Source: Streptomyces sp. NBC_00510 | Lineage (GTDB): Bacteria; Actinomycetota; Actinomycetes; Streptomycetales; Streptomycetaceae | Reading direction: 5' to 3' | Assembly (NCBI GenBank): GCA_036013505.1 | Contig: CP107851.1 | Location: forward strand, 8,790,001-8,854,000 | DNA length: 64,000 nucleotides | Shown here: piece after piece, positions 16,198 through 25,852 of the stretch | Numbering within the stretch: the first letter of the stretch is position 1 | How the letters are laid out: every line of letters starts with the position of its first letter | Position numbers and translations under genes: made by a program | The notes under the pieces: generated by a model | Database searches by the model: none | What the model was told of the DNA's origin: nothing | The model's input: only the letters and a program-made list of their open reading frames with translations

Positions 16198-16460
16198 GAC
16201 GCCCGTGCCTCCCCTTCGCAGAGCGATGAAGATCCTCCGCGCCGCAGACCGCAGCGCGGGCCCGCCGAACCGGGGCCCACCCTTGGCGCTTTCCCAATGT
16301 GGGCCACGCGGCGACGGGCGGGCCCGTCGCTCCCCTCAAAAGCGGGTAGGCGTATTGATGGACACGTGTCAACTTGCAACCATGGCGCCGCAGGTCGGAC
16401 ACCGACCACAAGGCGGCTACGCGATCGCGCGTGTGATCGGAAGCACTATCCTTGTTTGTC

Positions 16461-17921
16461 ATGAAAAGAAGTAGCAGATCCGACACTATCGCGGCGACCC
16501 TGCGGCAGGAGCTCGAGCGCTACTCCCCGGGAGAGAAGCTGCCGTCCAGCCGGGCCCTCGTCGAGCGCTTCGCGGTCAGCCCGGTCACCGTCTCGCGCGC
16601 GCTGGCCGCGCTCGCCGCCGAGGGGCTGGTGATCACCCGGCCCGGGGCCGGGGCCTACCGTGCGCACCACAGCGTCGTCGACACCAGGGCCGTCGACACG
16701 TCCTGGCAGCAGATCGCGCTCACGGCCGAGGACCAGCAACACGCCGAGCCCGCCCCGCGGATCGTCGACGCCTCCTCCATTTTCGCCGGCCTCGCGCTTC
16801 CTCCTCCAGGCGTGATCGCCTTCAACGGCGGTTACCTGCACTCCTCCCTCCAGCCCCAACAAGCCCTGGGGGCGGCCTTCGCCCGCGCCGCCCGCCGTCC
16901 CGACGCGTGGGTGCGCCCACCGCTGGAGGGCCTGACCGCGCTGCGCACCTGGTTCGCCCGCGAGGTGGGCGGATCAGCGGGCGGCGTCATCCCCTCACAG
17001 GTGCTCATCACCGGAGGCGGTCAGGCCGCGCTGACCACCGCCCTGCAGGCGCTCGCTCCCCCCGGCTCCCCGGTGCTCGTGGAGTCGCCCACCTACCCCG
17101 GCATGCTGGCCGCCGCCCGGGCCGCGGGGCTGCGCCCCGTGCCGGTGCCGATGGACGACGACGGCGTGCGCGTCGACCTCTTGGAGGACGCCTTCGCCGC
17201 CACCGGCGCGCGCGTCTTCTACTGCCAGCCGCTCTTCCACAACCCCACGGGCGCGGTCCTCGCTCCGGACCGGCGCCGCCGCATCACCGAGATCGCGCAC
17301 GCCGCACGCGCCTTCATCATCGAGGACGACTTCGCGCGCCGTCTCGGCCACGGCGGGCAACTCCCTCCGCCGCTCGTGGCCGATGACGCCTACGGCACCG
17401 TCGTGCACGTCAGCTCGCTGACCAAGCCGGCCTCGCCGAACCTGCGAGTCGGCGCGCTCGTCGCCCGCGGTCCGGTCATGGAGCGACTGCGCGCCATCCA
17501 GTTGGTCGACAGCTTCTTCGTGCCGCGACCGCTCCAGGAGGCCGCCCTCGAACTCGTCGGGACCCCTGCCTGGCCCCGTCATCTGCGCACGATCACCTCC
17601 GCCCTGCACGAGCGCCGCGAAGCCATGCTCGCCGCACTGCACCGCTACCTGCCGGGTGTCGCCGCCGGCGTCCGCGCTCCCGCGGGCGGCTACCACCTGT
17701 GGCTCCGCCTGCCGGACGGCACCGACGAGGCCGCGTTCACCGCCGCTCTTCTCCGGGCCGACGTGGCCGTGTCCCCCGGCCGCCCCTACTTCGCCGCCGA
17801 GGCACCGGGCCCGTACATCCGGCTCAGCTTCGCCGACATCGCCGGCACCGAGGAGATCGCCGAGGGCATTCACCGCATCGCCGCCGTCTGCGCCGACTCC
17901 GGTATCGCGACCGGTGTCTGA
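16461..17921 (+). CDS. MocR-type regulator (GntR helix-turn-helix fused to aminotransferase-like domain)
   Basis: The product has 486 residues. Residues 1-65 form a GntR winged helix (GEKLPSSRALVERFAVSPVTVSRAL); from about 95 a class I aminotransferase fold follows, with TGGGQAAL, ESPTYPG, the N of NPTGAVL, EDDFARRL and the PLP-binding Lys in SSLTKPASPNLR. MocR proteins sense PLP and an amino compound and usually control an adjacent gene. TATCCT lies just upstream of the ATG without a ribosome site, so a leaderless transcript is possible. The GNAT gene is divergent. Confidence 0.92.
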   Translation: MKRSSRSDTIAATLRQELERYSPGEKLPSSRALVERFAVSPVTVSRALAALAAEGLVITRPGAGAYRAHHSVVDTRAVDTSWQQIALTAEDQQHAEPAPRIVDASSIFAGLALPPPGVIAFNGGYLHSSLQPQQALGAAFARAARRPDAWVRPPLEGLTALRTWFAREVGGSAGGVIPSQVLITGGGQAALTTALQALAPPGSPVLVESPTYPGMLAAARAAGLRPVPVPMDDDGVRVDLLEDAFAATGARVFYCQPLFHNPTGAVLAPDRRRRITEIAHAARAFIIEDDFARRLGHGGQLPPPLVADDAYGTVVHVSSLTKPASPNLRVGALVARGPVMERLRAIQLVDSFFVPRPLQEAALELVGTPAWPRHLRTITSALHERREAMLAALHRYLPGVAAGVRAPAGGYHLWLRLPDGTDEAAFTAALLRADVAVSPGRPYFAAEAPGPYIRLSFADIAGTEEIAEGIHRIAAVCADSGIATGV

Positions 17922-18008
17922 CGCGATGGCCTATGGCCGGAACGACGTCGTGGAATGCGACGGAATTGCCCAGGGTGCGACCTCACCGCATACCGCTACA
18001 CGTATTTT

Positions 18009-18047
18009 TTGATAGCGCTACTCAAAATTTGCTATTTGACAGTAGCG
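18009..18047 (+). promoter_or_regulatory. Promoter and inverted repeat upstream of lipid operon
   Basis: TTGATA (18009-18014) and CTATTT (18032-18037) are separated by 17 bp. CGCTACT (18016-18022) and AGTAGCG (18041-18047) form a 7-bp inverted repeat around the spacer and -10 box, and TAGCGCTA (18013-18020) is itself palindromic. The stretch is strikingly A/T-rich for this genome. The rest of the 325-bp gap (17922-18246) shows no gene. Confidence 0.55.
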
Positions 18048-18246
18048 ATTTGCCGGCGGACACTCATTGAAGTGCGCGTTACCCGCGAGTAGGTTCACTG
18101 TCTCCGATGCTGAGGCGGCACAACCGGCGACCCCTTCAAGGGGTGTGGGGAGCCGCGCTCGCTCTGCCGGTCCTTCGATCCCGGCCCCGCCGCGGCGAGC
18201 CTTTTCATCCTGCTCGCCCCCGTGCTTCAGCTGAGGAGAACACCCG

Positions 18247-19059
18247 TTGACCCCGACCGCCGCTCCCGGTGAGAGCTACTACCACCGCACGGGCGAGCAT
18301 CGCTACACACCCACCACCCACGCGGAAGGCGCCTGGAACGCGGGGGAGCACCACTTCGGTCCCCTGGCCGGTATCGTCGTCAACGCGATCGACGGGCACC
18401 GGGCTGCCGGCCCCGCCAACGACCTGGTCCTGGCCCGGATCAGCTACGACATCCTCGGTTTCCTCGCCCTCGACGAGTGCGAGATCACCGTGCAGACCAT
18501 CCGTCCCGGCCGCACCGTCGAACTCGTGGAGGCCGTCGTCGCCGTGGCGGGACGTCCGGTGATCCGGGCCCGTGCCTGGCTCCTCACGGCCCTCGACACC
18601 GCCGCGGTCGCCGACACTCCCTTCGAACGGCTCGCCCCACCCGAGACCTTCGCTCCCTGGGCGATGAGCGAGCTGTGGGACTGCGGTTACACCCGCTCCC
18701 TTCACGTCCGCCGACGGGCATCCGGCCAGGCGGGCCGTGCCGCCGCGTGGGTCAGCAGCCACGTCGGCCTCGTCGCCGGCGAACCGAGCAGCTCCCTTGC
18801 GGCGTTCGTCGCCCGCGTGGACGTCGTCAACGGCATGGCCGTGCAGCAGCCCCCCACGAAGTGGACGTACCCCAACGTGGACATGACCCTCCACTTCCAC
18901 CGCCGGCCCGAAGGGAGCTGGACCGGCCTGGACACCACCGTCAGCTTCGGCCCCGATGGGCATGGCCTGACCAGCGCCGTTCTCCACGACGCCGGCGGCC
19001 CGGTCGGCCACGTCCAGCAGATCCTCACCGTCCGCCCGCGGGAAGGCAGCCAACGATGA
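18247..19059 (+). CDS. Acyl-CoA thioesterase-like protein (double hot-dog, TesB type)
   Basis: A TTG start is set by GAGGAGAACACCCG just upstream; no ATG or GTG fits. The 270-residue protein shows two hot-dog halves: first GEHHFGPLAGIVVNAID with a long helix region and AWLLTAL, second VDVVNGMAVQQPPTKWTYPNVD in pieces and LDTTVSFGPDGHGLTSAVLHDAGG, typical of the TesB/4HBT_3 thioesterases. It would cleave acyl-CoA. Its stop overlaps the start of the patatin gene (ATGA), and an acyl-CoA dehydrogenase follows. Confidence 0.82.
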   Translation: MTPTAAPGESYYHRTGEHRYTPTTHAEGAWNAGEHHFGPLAGIVVNAIDGHRAAGPANDLVLARISYDILGFLALDECEITVQTIRPGRTVELVEAVVAVAGRPVIRARAWLLTALDTAAVADTPFERLAPPETFAPWAMSELWDCGYTRSLHVRRRASGQAGRAAAWVSSHVGLVAGEPSSSLAAFVARVDVVNGMAVQQPPTKWTYPNVDMTLHFHRRPEGSWTGLDTTVSFGPDGHGLTSAVLHDAGGPVGHVQQILTVRPREGSQR

Positions 19060-20000
19060 GCGAAACCGTCCTTCAGTTGCTGCGCGAGCGTCAGCGGCAA
19101 GGCAGCACCCCCGGACACCGCCGCGACGACGCGCGCCTGGTCCTCCTGGTCGAAGGAGGAAGCTCCCGCGGCGCCTACTCCAGCGGCATGGCGATCGCCA
19201 TCGAGCAACTCGGGCTCCTGCCCCTGTTCGACGCCGTCTACGGCAGCTCCGCGGGAGCGCTGAACGCGGCGTGGCTGCTGTGCGGACGCGCCGAGTCCAC
19301 CATGCACGCCTGGTGGACTCCGATGATCATGAGGGCGACCATCAACCCACGGCGCGCCCTGAGCCGCCGGCCCGTGGTGGACACCCGCTTCCTGGTCCAC
19401 ACCGTGTACACCGAGATCATGCCGATGGGGTTCCAGGAGATCCTCGACAGCACCGTCGAGTTCCACCCGATCGCCACGGACGCCCTCACCGGCCGGCCCA
19501 CGGATCTGCACGAGCAGATCCGTGACCAGGCCAGCCTGCAGGCAGCACTGCGCGCGTCGGCCGCCATGCCCCTCCTCGCGGGCGAACCCGTCGAAATCGA
19601 CGGGCGGTCCTTCGTCGACGCCGGCGTGAGCGAAGCCGTCCCCGTACGCACGGCACTCGCGCAGCAGGCCACCCACATCGTGGCCCTGCGCACACGGCGT
19701 ACGGACGAGACCCCGTCCGCCCCGCCGCTCGGCCAACGCCTGGTGATGTCGCGCTGGTTCGCCCGGCGCGCACCGGGAGCCCTCATGCCATGGCTGCAAC
19801 GCGAGGCGATCAGGACGGAGGAGGAACGGCTCCTCGCCTCGCACCCCGCGACCCTGCAGATCCGCCCCCCTCTCGGCAGCGTGCCGATCGGCAACACCGA
19901 ACGACGCCCGGGCCCGCTCCGTGCAGCGGTCGACACCGGCCGGCAGGCGGCGTTGGACGCACTGGCGGGCTGCAACGAGGAGCCCCTGGTAGCGGGCTGA
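19056..20000 (+). CDS. Patatin-like phospholipase
   Basis: Its ATG overlaps the thioesterase stop as ATGA, so the two are coupled. The 314-residue protein has the full patatin set: EGGSSRGAYSSG (oxyanion loop with Arg, about 34-45), GSSAGALN (about 64-71, Ser nucleophile) and the DAG dyad (about 189-191). It should release fatty acids from lipids. With the thioesterase and the FadE-like enzyme downstream it can form a route from membrane or storage lipid to acyl-CoA oxidation. Confidence 0.9.
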   Translation: MSETVLQLLRERQRQGSTPGHRRDDARLVLLVEGGSSRGAYSSGMAIAIEQLGLLPLFDAVYGSSAGALNAAWLLCGRAESTMHAWWTPMIMRATINPRRALSRRPVVDTRFLVHTVYTEIMPMGFQEILDSTVEFHPIATDALTGRPTDLHEQIRDQASLQAALRASAAMPLLAGEPVEIDGRSFVDAGVSEAVPVRTALAQQATHIVALRTRRTDETPSAPPLGQRLVMSRWFARRAPGALMPWLQREAIRTEEERLLASHPATLQIRPPLGSVPIGNTERRPGPLRAAVDTGRQAALDALAGCNEEPLVAG

Positions 20001-20121
20001 ACCGACGCACCATCAGCGGGCCGCGGTGGCGCCTCGACGCACACCTGGACAACCCCCCGCCCCCGACACCCACCGGCGGGCCCCTCCTCAGGGCCTTCCC
20101 GACACTTACGGAGCTCGCACC

Positions 20122-21948
20122 ATGGGGCACTACAAGTCGAATCTCCGCGACATCGAGTTCAACCTCTTCGAGGTCCTCGGCCGCGAAAGGGTCTACGGAA
20201 CCGGCCCGTTCGCGGAGATGGACGTGGACACCGCCACGACCATCCTCAAAGAGGTCGCCCGTCTCGCGGAGAACCACCTCGCCGCGTCCTTCGAGGACGG
20301 TGACCGCAACCCGCCCGTCTTTGACCCTTCCACCGGCAGCGCACCGTTGCCCGACACCTTCAAGAACAGCTACCGGGCCTTCATGGACTCCGGCTACTGG
20401 CGTCTCGGCCTGCCCGAACGGATCGGCGGCACCCCCGCTCCCCGTTCCCTGCTGTGGGCCTACGCGGAGCTGGTGCTGGGAGCCAACCCGGCCGTGTGGA
20501 TGTACGTCTCCGGCCCCGCCTACGCCATGGTGCTCTTCGAGGAGGGCACCGAAGAACAGAAGAGGATCGCCACCCTCGCCGTGGAGAGGCAGTGGGGCTC
20601 CACGATGGTCCTCACCGAGCCGGACGCCGGCTCGGACGTGGGCGCCGGTCGCGCCAAGGCCGTCGAGCAGGAGGACGGCTCCTGGCACATCGAGGGCGTG
20701 AAGCGCTTCATCACCTCCGGCGAGCACGACCTCAGCGACAACATCCTCCATTACGTCCTCGCCCGCCCCGAGGGGGCCGGCCCCGGCACCAAGGGCCTGT
20801 CCCTCTTCCTCGTCCCGAAGTACCTCTTCGATGTCGAGACCGGCGAGCTGGGCGAGCGCAACGGCGTCTACGCCACGAACGTCGAGCACAAGATGGGCCT
20901 CAAGGTGTCCAACACCTGCGAGATGACCTTCGGCGACCAGCACCCCGCCAAGGGCCGGCTCATCGGCGACAAGCACGACGGCATCCGCCAGATGTTCCGC
21001 ATCATCGAGCTCGCCCGCATGACCGTCGGAACCAAGGCCATCGCGACGCTGTCGACCGGCTACCTCAACGCGCTGGAGTACGCCAGGAACCGCGTCCAGG
21101 GCACCGACCTGGCGGACTTCAGGGACAAGAGCGCGCCCAAGGTCACCATCACCCACCACCCGGACGTACGGCGCTCCCTGCTGACGCAGAAGGCGTACGC
21201 CGAGGGCATGCGCGCGCTGGTGCTCCACGCCGCCACCGTGCAGGACGAAATCGAGGTCAAGGAAGCAGCCGGCGAGGACGCCTCGGCCCTGCACAGCGTC
21301 AACGACCTGCTCCTGCCGATCGTCAAGGGCTACGGCTCCGAGAAGGGCTACGAGCAGCTCGCCCAGTCTCTGCAGATCTTCGGCGGCTCCGGCTTCCTGC
21401 AGGAGTACCCGATCGAGCAGTACATCCGCGACGCCAAGATCGACACCCTCTACGAGGGCACCACGGCGATCCAGGGCCAGGACTACTTCTTCCGGAAGAT
21501 CGTCCGCAACCAGGGCGCCGCGCTGAACACCCTCACCGAGGAGATCGAGAGGTTCCTGGCGGCCGGTACCGGCGGCGACGAGCTGGCCGCCGCCCGCGAC
21601 CGGCTCGCCCAGGCCGCGGCCGATCTGGAGGCCATCGTCGGCAAGATGCTCACCGACCTCGCCGCCACCGAGCAGGACGTGAAGTCCATCTACAAGGTGG
21701 GCCTGAACACCACCCCCCTGCTGATGGCGTCCGGTGACGTGCTCGTCGGCTACCTGCTGCTCCGCGGCGCGGCCGTGGCGCAGGCGAAACTGGCGCAGGC
21801 GTCCACCGAGGACAAGGCGTTCTACACCGGCAAGATCGCCGCCGCGAAGTTCTTCGCCGCCGACATCCTGCCCGAGGTCACCGCCGCCCGCCGCAGCGCC
21901 GAGTCCGTCGACGGCTCGCTGATGGAACTGGCCGAAGCGGCTTTTTGA
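20122..21948 (+). CDS. Acyl-CoA dehydrogenase, long FadE5-like type
   Basis: The 608-residue product begins MGHYKSNLRDIEFNLFEV, a start typical of the long actinobacterial acyl-CoA dehydrogenases. TEPDAGSDVGAGRAKA marks the FAD/substrate strand, FGGSGFLQEYPIEQYIRDA the C-terminal FAD contact, and the likely catalytic base is the Glu of YEGTTAIQGQD (about 440). A C-terminal extension of about 130 residues is usual in this subtype (FadE5, broad chain length). It catalyses the first step of fatty-acid beta-oxidation. It follows the patatin gene by 121 bp, where GACACTTACGGAG may aid initiation. Confidence 0.93.
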   Translation: MGHYKSNLRDIEFNLFEVLGRERVYGTGPFAEMDVDTATTILKEVARLAENHLAASFEDGDRNPPVFDPSTGSAPLPDTFKNSYRAFMDSGYWRLGLPERIGGTPAPRSLLWAYAELVLGANPAVWMYVSGPAYAMVLFEEGTEEQKRIATLAVERQWGSTMVLTEPDAGSDVGAGRAKAVEQEDGSWHIEGVKRFITSGEHDLSDNILHYVLARPEGAGPGTKGLSLFLVPKYLFDVETGELGERNGVYATNVEHKMGLKVSNTCEMTFGDQHPAKGRLIGDKHDGIRQMFRIIELARMTVGTKAIATLSTGYLNALEYARNRVQGTDLADFRDKSAPKVTITHHPDVRRSLLTQKAYAEGMRALVLHAATVQDEIEVKEAAGEDASALHSVNDLLLPIVKGYGSEKGYEQLAQSLQIFGGSGFLQEYPIEQYIRDAKIDTLYEGTTAIQGQDYFFRKIVRNQGAALNTLTEEIERFLAAGTGGDELAAARDRLAQAAADLEAIVGKMLTDLAATEQDVKSIYKVGLNTTPLLMASGDVLVGYLLLRGAAVAQAKLAQASTEDKAFYTGKIAAAKFFAADILPEVTAARRSAESVDGSLMELAEAAF

Positions 21949-22161
21949 CCTGCGCCCCGATCGTCCCGATTGCGCCCCTCCCGGGTCGGTACGTTGTCGG
22001 TGCGCGGTGGCAGGCCACTCGAGCGACCACTTGGTCCTGCATCGGCGTATTCGGTAGCGCTGTGGCAGGGACATGCGGTATTTAGTGCCCTGGTGGCCCG
22101 ACTACGGGGGTCCGCCGGCGCACCAAGGGCGCGCCTCAGCAGCATGAAAAGGACGAACTCA

Positions 22162-22362
22162 GTGGCATCTGGCGTTGTGAAGTGGTTCAACTCGGAGAAG
22201 GGCTTCGGCTTCATCGCACAGGACGGCGGGCCGGACGTGTTCGCCCATTACTCCAACATCCAGAGCACCGGATACCGCGAGCTCGTGGAGGGTGAGCGTG
22301 TCACGTTCGACGTGACGCAGGGGCAGAAGGGCCCGCAGGCGGAGAACATCGTCCGCGGCTGA
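22162..22362 (+). CDS. Cold-shock protein, CspA family
   Basis: The 66-residue protein starts at GTG 22162 with AAGGACG upstream; an in-frame ATG at 22144 adds six residues but would place the ribosome site inside the gene. VKWFNSEKGFGFIAQD and DVFAHYSNI carry RNP1 and RNP2 of the cold-shock fold. It binds single-stranded RNA and DNA. There is a leader of over 200 bp after the previous gene, as common for csp genes whose mRNA is structured. Confidence 0.95.
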   Translation: MASGVVKWFNSEKGFGFIAQDGGPDVFAHYSNIQSTGYRELVEGERVTFDVTQGQKGPQAENIVRG

Positions 22363-22394
22363 CCTTGGTGCTGCCGATGCAGCACGGACACGAA

Positions 22395-22433
22395 GCGGCC
22401 TCGCCCACGGTTTCCGGCCGTCGGCGAGGCCGC
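22395..22433. terminator. Bidirectional hairpin terminator
   Basis: GCGGCCTCGCC (22395-22405) and GGCGAGGCCGC (22423-22433) are perfectly complementary over 11 bp, in the 88-bp gap between the converging cold-shock and subtilase genes. Confidence 0.75.
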
Positions 22434-22450
22434 CTCGTGCGGGAGTCCCC

Positions 22451-25400
22451 CTACCGTCGGGGGGCTATCCGGAAGGAACGGATGACCGTCTGGTCGACTG
22501 CGTTGCCCGCCGCGTCCTTGGCGGTGAGGCGGATCGAGGCGTAACCGCCTGCCGAGGGCGTGGTCAGCTTCACGAAGCCGCGGTCGCCTGCGCGCCAGAC
22601 CTTGAGGGCCTTCCAGCTTCTGCCGTCGTCGAAGGAGACCCGCAGGCCCAGCGAGGTGGTGACGGCCTTGCTGCCGCGCTCGGCGGCGACGGTGAAGAGG
22701 TACGTGCGGCCGCCCGTGACGGTTCCGGAGGCGTTCAGCGGGCCGCCCAGCCGGACGTTCATCAGCGGCAGCTCGGCCGGTCCCGGGCCGGTCGGGCGTC
22801 CGGAGGTGAAGGTCCAGGTGGCGGAGGCCTTGCTGCCCAGACTCGACCAGCCGACCTTGCGGGTGCCGGACGACGTCAGGGTGTAGGTCGCCTTCTCGTA
22901 GGGAACCGCCGCCTGCAGCCGGCCCAGGGAGTCCAGCGACGCGATCTTCTCGCCGTCGCGGTACAGGGTCGACGAGCCCGTGGTGTCCCGGGCCTCGCCC
23001 GAGTGCGTCGCGGTGTTCTCGGCGGCCGTGGAGAACAGGCCAGGGGTGAGGTACAGCCCGTCCTCGAGCCGCAGGGCGTCCACCGACCGGGCACGCAGCG
23101 GTCCCTGGTTCCACCCTCGGGTGTAGGCCTTGCCCGGGGTGAATCGTGTGGTGCCCGCGAACTGGATCTCGTCGTAGCCCGCCGTGCCCTGGGCGCGCAT
23201 GCCGAGGGTGCGGTCCCAGACGATCGCGGAGTCGTCGGTGTAGTAGCGGGTCTGCCTGCCGGGGACCGGGATCTGGTTGCCGTCCACGAACGTGATGGCG
23301 CCGTAGGTCGGGACCGGGGTGTCGATCCGGACCCCGAGCGGCTTGCCGCCCTGGTCGGCGTAGGTCTCCTCGACCCGGGCGAGGGACCTGTCGTGGATCG
23401 GGCGGGTGAGGGTGGCCGGGACGCTGCCCTTGGTGTTGACGGCCAGGTTGTAGGCGTAGCTCCAGGCCGGCTTGGTGGCGGTCCTGGGGACGGTGCCGCT
23501 CCACCGCTGGGTGGCGAGGAACCAGAACGGGTGGCTGGTGACCTTCGTCGTGGTCGGGGTGGCGTAGACGCGGCTGCCCGGGAAGCCCAGCACGAACTTC
23601 TGGGTGCCGTAACGGCCGTCCGCGCTGATCGACGTCGTACTGGCGAAGATGCCGTCGTTCTGCGCCGTGCCCTTGTCGACGGTGAGGTTGACCGGCTTCG
23701 CGGTGCGGCCGTCGAGGACGAGCGTGGTGTCGACGGTGAGGTCCACGCCGGGCCGGGAGAAGAGGACCGAGGTCTGCGCGACGGGGTCGAACTTGCTCGC
23801 CGAGATGTCGTACTCGCTCTCGGGCAGCTGCATCGCGACCTTGCCGTCGGTGTCGGTGGAGGCGTTGTACTGCAGACCGGTCCGGCTGTCGAAGGCGGCG
23901 ACGTTGATGTCCGGACCGACGGGCTTGCCGTCGAGGCCGAGGACGGTCAGCGACAGGGCGCGGGTGAGCGGCTCGGCGTAGACACCGAAGGCGTCGCGGA
24001 CGGTGGTCGTGCCGTCGTCCGTGGTGGCGACGATCGAACCGCCGTAGGCACCCGCCATCGTGTCGTCGACGGAGGCGGTGAGGGTGGCGGAGGCGGTGCC
24101 GCCGGCCGGGACGGTCACCGTGTCGGCCGACAGTGCGAAGGCCCCCGCGGGAGCGGCTGTGCCTCTGGGCCCGTACGCGTCGACGGAGAGGTGGAGCGTG
24201 ACGTCGGCTGCGCCGTCGTTGGTGTAGGTGACGGTGCCGGTCCGGGTGACGTCCTGGTGCGGGTAGTCGGCCTTGCCCAGGCTGATGCTGCCGGAGGTGG
24301 CGCGTACGTTCTGCGCGCTGGCCCGGGCGACGTCCAGCCGGCCGGTGCCCTGGTCGTACGCGGTCAGGCCGGGCAGGCCCTTGGCGGCACTGGTGAGGGC
24401 GGCCTTGAAGTCGGCGGCCTTCCAGGCCGGGTGCTGCTGGGCGAGCAGCGCCACCGCTCCCGTGACGTGCGGGGTCGCCATCGAGGTGCCGGACGCGGTG
24501 ACGTAGGAGGAGCCGACCGGGTCGCCCATGGTGGTGCCCGTCGCGCGGGCCGCGGTGATGTCCTGGCCGGGCGCGACGATGTCCGGCTTGACGGCGAAGT
24601 CCTCGATCCGCGGGCCCCGGCTGGAGAAGGTGCTGAGCGTGTCCTGCTTGGTGGTGCTGCCCACGGTGAGCGCGGAGTCGGCGATGCCGGGGGAGCCCAC
24701 GGTGCCGCCGAAGTAGTCGGCCGCGGGGGCGCCTTCGTTGCCGGCCGCGATCACGAACAGGGTGCCGTGCTCGGCGGTCAGCGTGTCGACCGCCTCGGTG
24801 AGCGGGTCGGTCTTCGCGTACGGGGCCTGCCCCAGGCTGAGGTTGACGGCTTTGGCGCCCGCCTCGGCCGCCCACGTCATGCCGTTGATGACGGCGTCGT
24901 CGGGGCAGAAGCCGTCGTCGGTGCAGACCTTGCCGATCAGCAGCTCGGCGTCGGGCGCGACGCCCTTGTACTTGCCGGCGGAGGCAGCGCCGGTGCCCGC
25001 GATGGTGGAAGCGGTGTGGGTGCCGTGCCCGTTGCCGTCCACCACCGAACCGGTGCCCGTGAAGTCCCTGGTCTCGCCGGTGGAGGCCGTGTCCGACAGG
25101 TCGGGGTGGGTGGGGTCGTAGCCGGTGTCGAGGTCGGCGACGGTGACGCCCTGCCCGGTGATGTGCGCGCCGGTGGAGTCGACGCTGTCCCAGACCTTCG
25201 GGGCGCCGATGATGGCGGTGCTCTCGGCGAGGGCGACGCGGCTGCGGCCGTTGAGCCACAGCTTGTCCAGCGGGCCGCGGAGGCCCTGCGTCCCGCTGAC
25301 GAACGTCCAGAACGCGGTGGCGTCGCGCTTGGCCGGGGCGAGGCTGCCTCCGTGGAGGACGTCCAGGGTCCGGGTGATCCTGGCGCCGTGCCGCTGGATC

Positions 25401-25852
25401 GCTCCACGAGCGGCGGAGGAAGAGGCGCTGCGGCTGGAGTAGATGAGCCGCAGTGAGTCGCTCGAGGCGTCGTCGTAGCCGGCGTCGAGCTGCTCGGTGA
25501 CGTCGAAGAGACGCGGGTCGAGCTTCCCGGCGGTCAACAGCGGCTGTGCGTCGGACGGGACCACGAGGATGTGGTGGTCCGTGCCCTTCCACTGGTGGGA
25601 CATGTCGAAACCGATGCGGTCGCGGCCCGGGCCGCGTGTGACGCTGACCGCGGGGACGCCGCCGGCACCGCGGGTGACGGTGACCTTGTCACCGGTGATC
25701 AGAGTCAGGGTGCGGACCGCCTTGGCACTGGGCGAGGCGGAGCCCAGGACGGGTACGGGCGGTGCGGAGTTCGGGGATGCCTGCGCGGCGCCTGGTACGG
25801 CGCCGGCGACCAGCCCGGCCAACGCCAGGGCCCATCCGGCTCGTATACGCAT
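22451..25852 (-). CDS. Large secreted S8 (subtilisin-family) serine protease
   Basis: The product has 1133 residues. A signal peptide (about 1-25, ending AQA) is followed by a propeptide and the S8 domain: Asp242 (VADLDTGYD), His276 (GNGHGTHTAS), oxyanion Asn372 (AAGNEG) and Ser457 (SGTSMATPH). Two Cys in KVCTDDGFCPDD may form a disulfide. After about residue 500 come roughly 600 residues of beta-sandwich repeats with no transmembrane end, as in the large Streptomyces subtilases. It acts outside the cell on proteins. It is monocistronic, with a terminator shared with the cold-shock gene. Confidence 0.95.
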   Translation of the reverse strand: MRIRAGWALALAGLVAGAVPGAAQASPNSAPPVPVLGSASPSAKAVRTLTLITGDKVTVTRGAGGVPAVSVTRGPGRDRIGFDMSHQWKGTDHHILVVPSDAQPLLTAGKLDPRLFDVTEQLDAGYDDASSDSLRLIYSSRSASSSAARGAIQRHGARITRTLDVLHGGSLAPAKRDATAFWTFVSGTQGLRGPLDKLWLNGRSRVALAESTAIIGAPKVWDSVDSTGAHITGQGVTVADLDTGYDPTHPDLSDTASTGETRDFTGTGSVVDGNGHGTHTASTIAGTGAASAGKYKGVAPDAELLIGKVCTDDGFCPDDAVINGMTWAAEAGAKAVNLSLGQAPYAKTDPLTEAVDTLTAEHGTLFVIAAGNEGAPAADYFGGTVGSPGIADSALTVGSTTKQDTLSTFSSRGPRIEDFAVKPDIVAPGQDITAARATGTTMGDPVGSSYVTASGTSMATPHVTGAVALLAQQHPAWKAADFKAALTSAAKGLPGLTAYDQGTGRLDVARASAQNVRATSGSISLGKADYPHQDVTRTGTVTYTNDGAADVTLHLSVDAYGPRGTAAPAGAFALSADTVTVPAGGTASATLTASVDDTMAGAYGGSIVATTDDGTTTVRDAFGVYAEPLTRALSLTVLGLDGKPVGPDINVAAFDSRTGLQYNASTDTDGKVAMQLPESEYDISASKFDPVAQTSVLFSRPGVDLTVDTTLVLDGRTAKPVNLTVDKGTAQNDGIFASTTSISADGRYGTQKFVLGFPGSRVYATPTTTKVTSHPFWFLATQRWSGTVPRTATKPAWSYAYNLAVNTKGSVPATLTRPIHDRSLARVEETYADQGGKPLGVRIDTPVPTYGAITFVDGNQIPVPGRQTRYYTDDSAIVWDRTLGMRAQGTAGYDEIQFAGTTRFTPGKAYTRGWNQGPLRARSVDALRLEDGLYLTPGLFSTAAENTATHSGEARDTTGSSTLYRDGEKIASLDSLGRLQAAVPYEKATYTLTSSGTRKVGWSSLGSKASATWTFTSGRPTGPGPAELPLMNVRLGGPLNASGTVTGGRTYLFTVAAERGSKAVTTSLGLRVSFDDGRSWKALKVWRAGDRGFVKLTTPSAGGYASIRLTAKDAAGNAVDQTVIRSFRIAPRR

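Noticed and set aside
22248..25592. Frame of 1114 residues opposite reading phase in the subtilase region
   Set aside because: Shadow of the subtilase caused by strong GC bias; composition is His/Arg-rich and has no motif.
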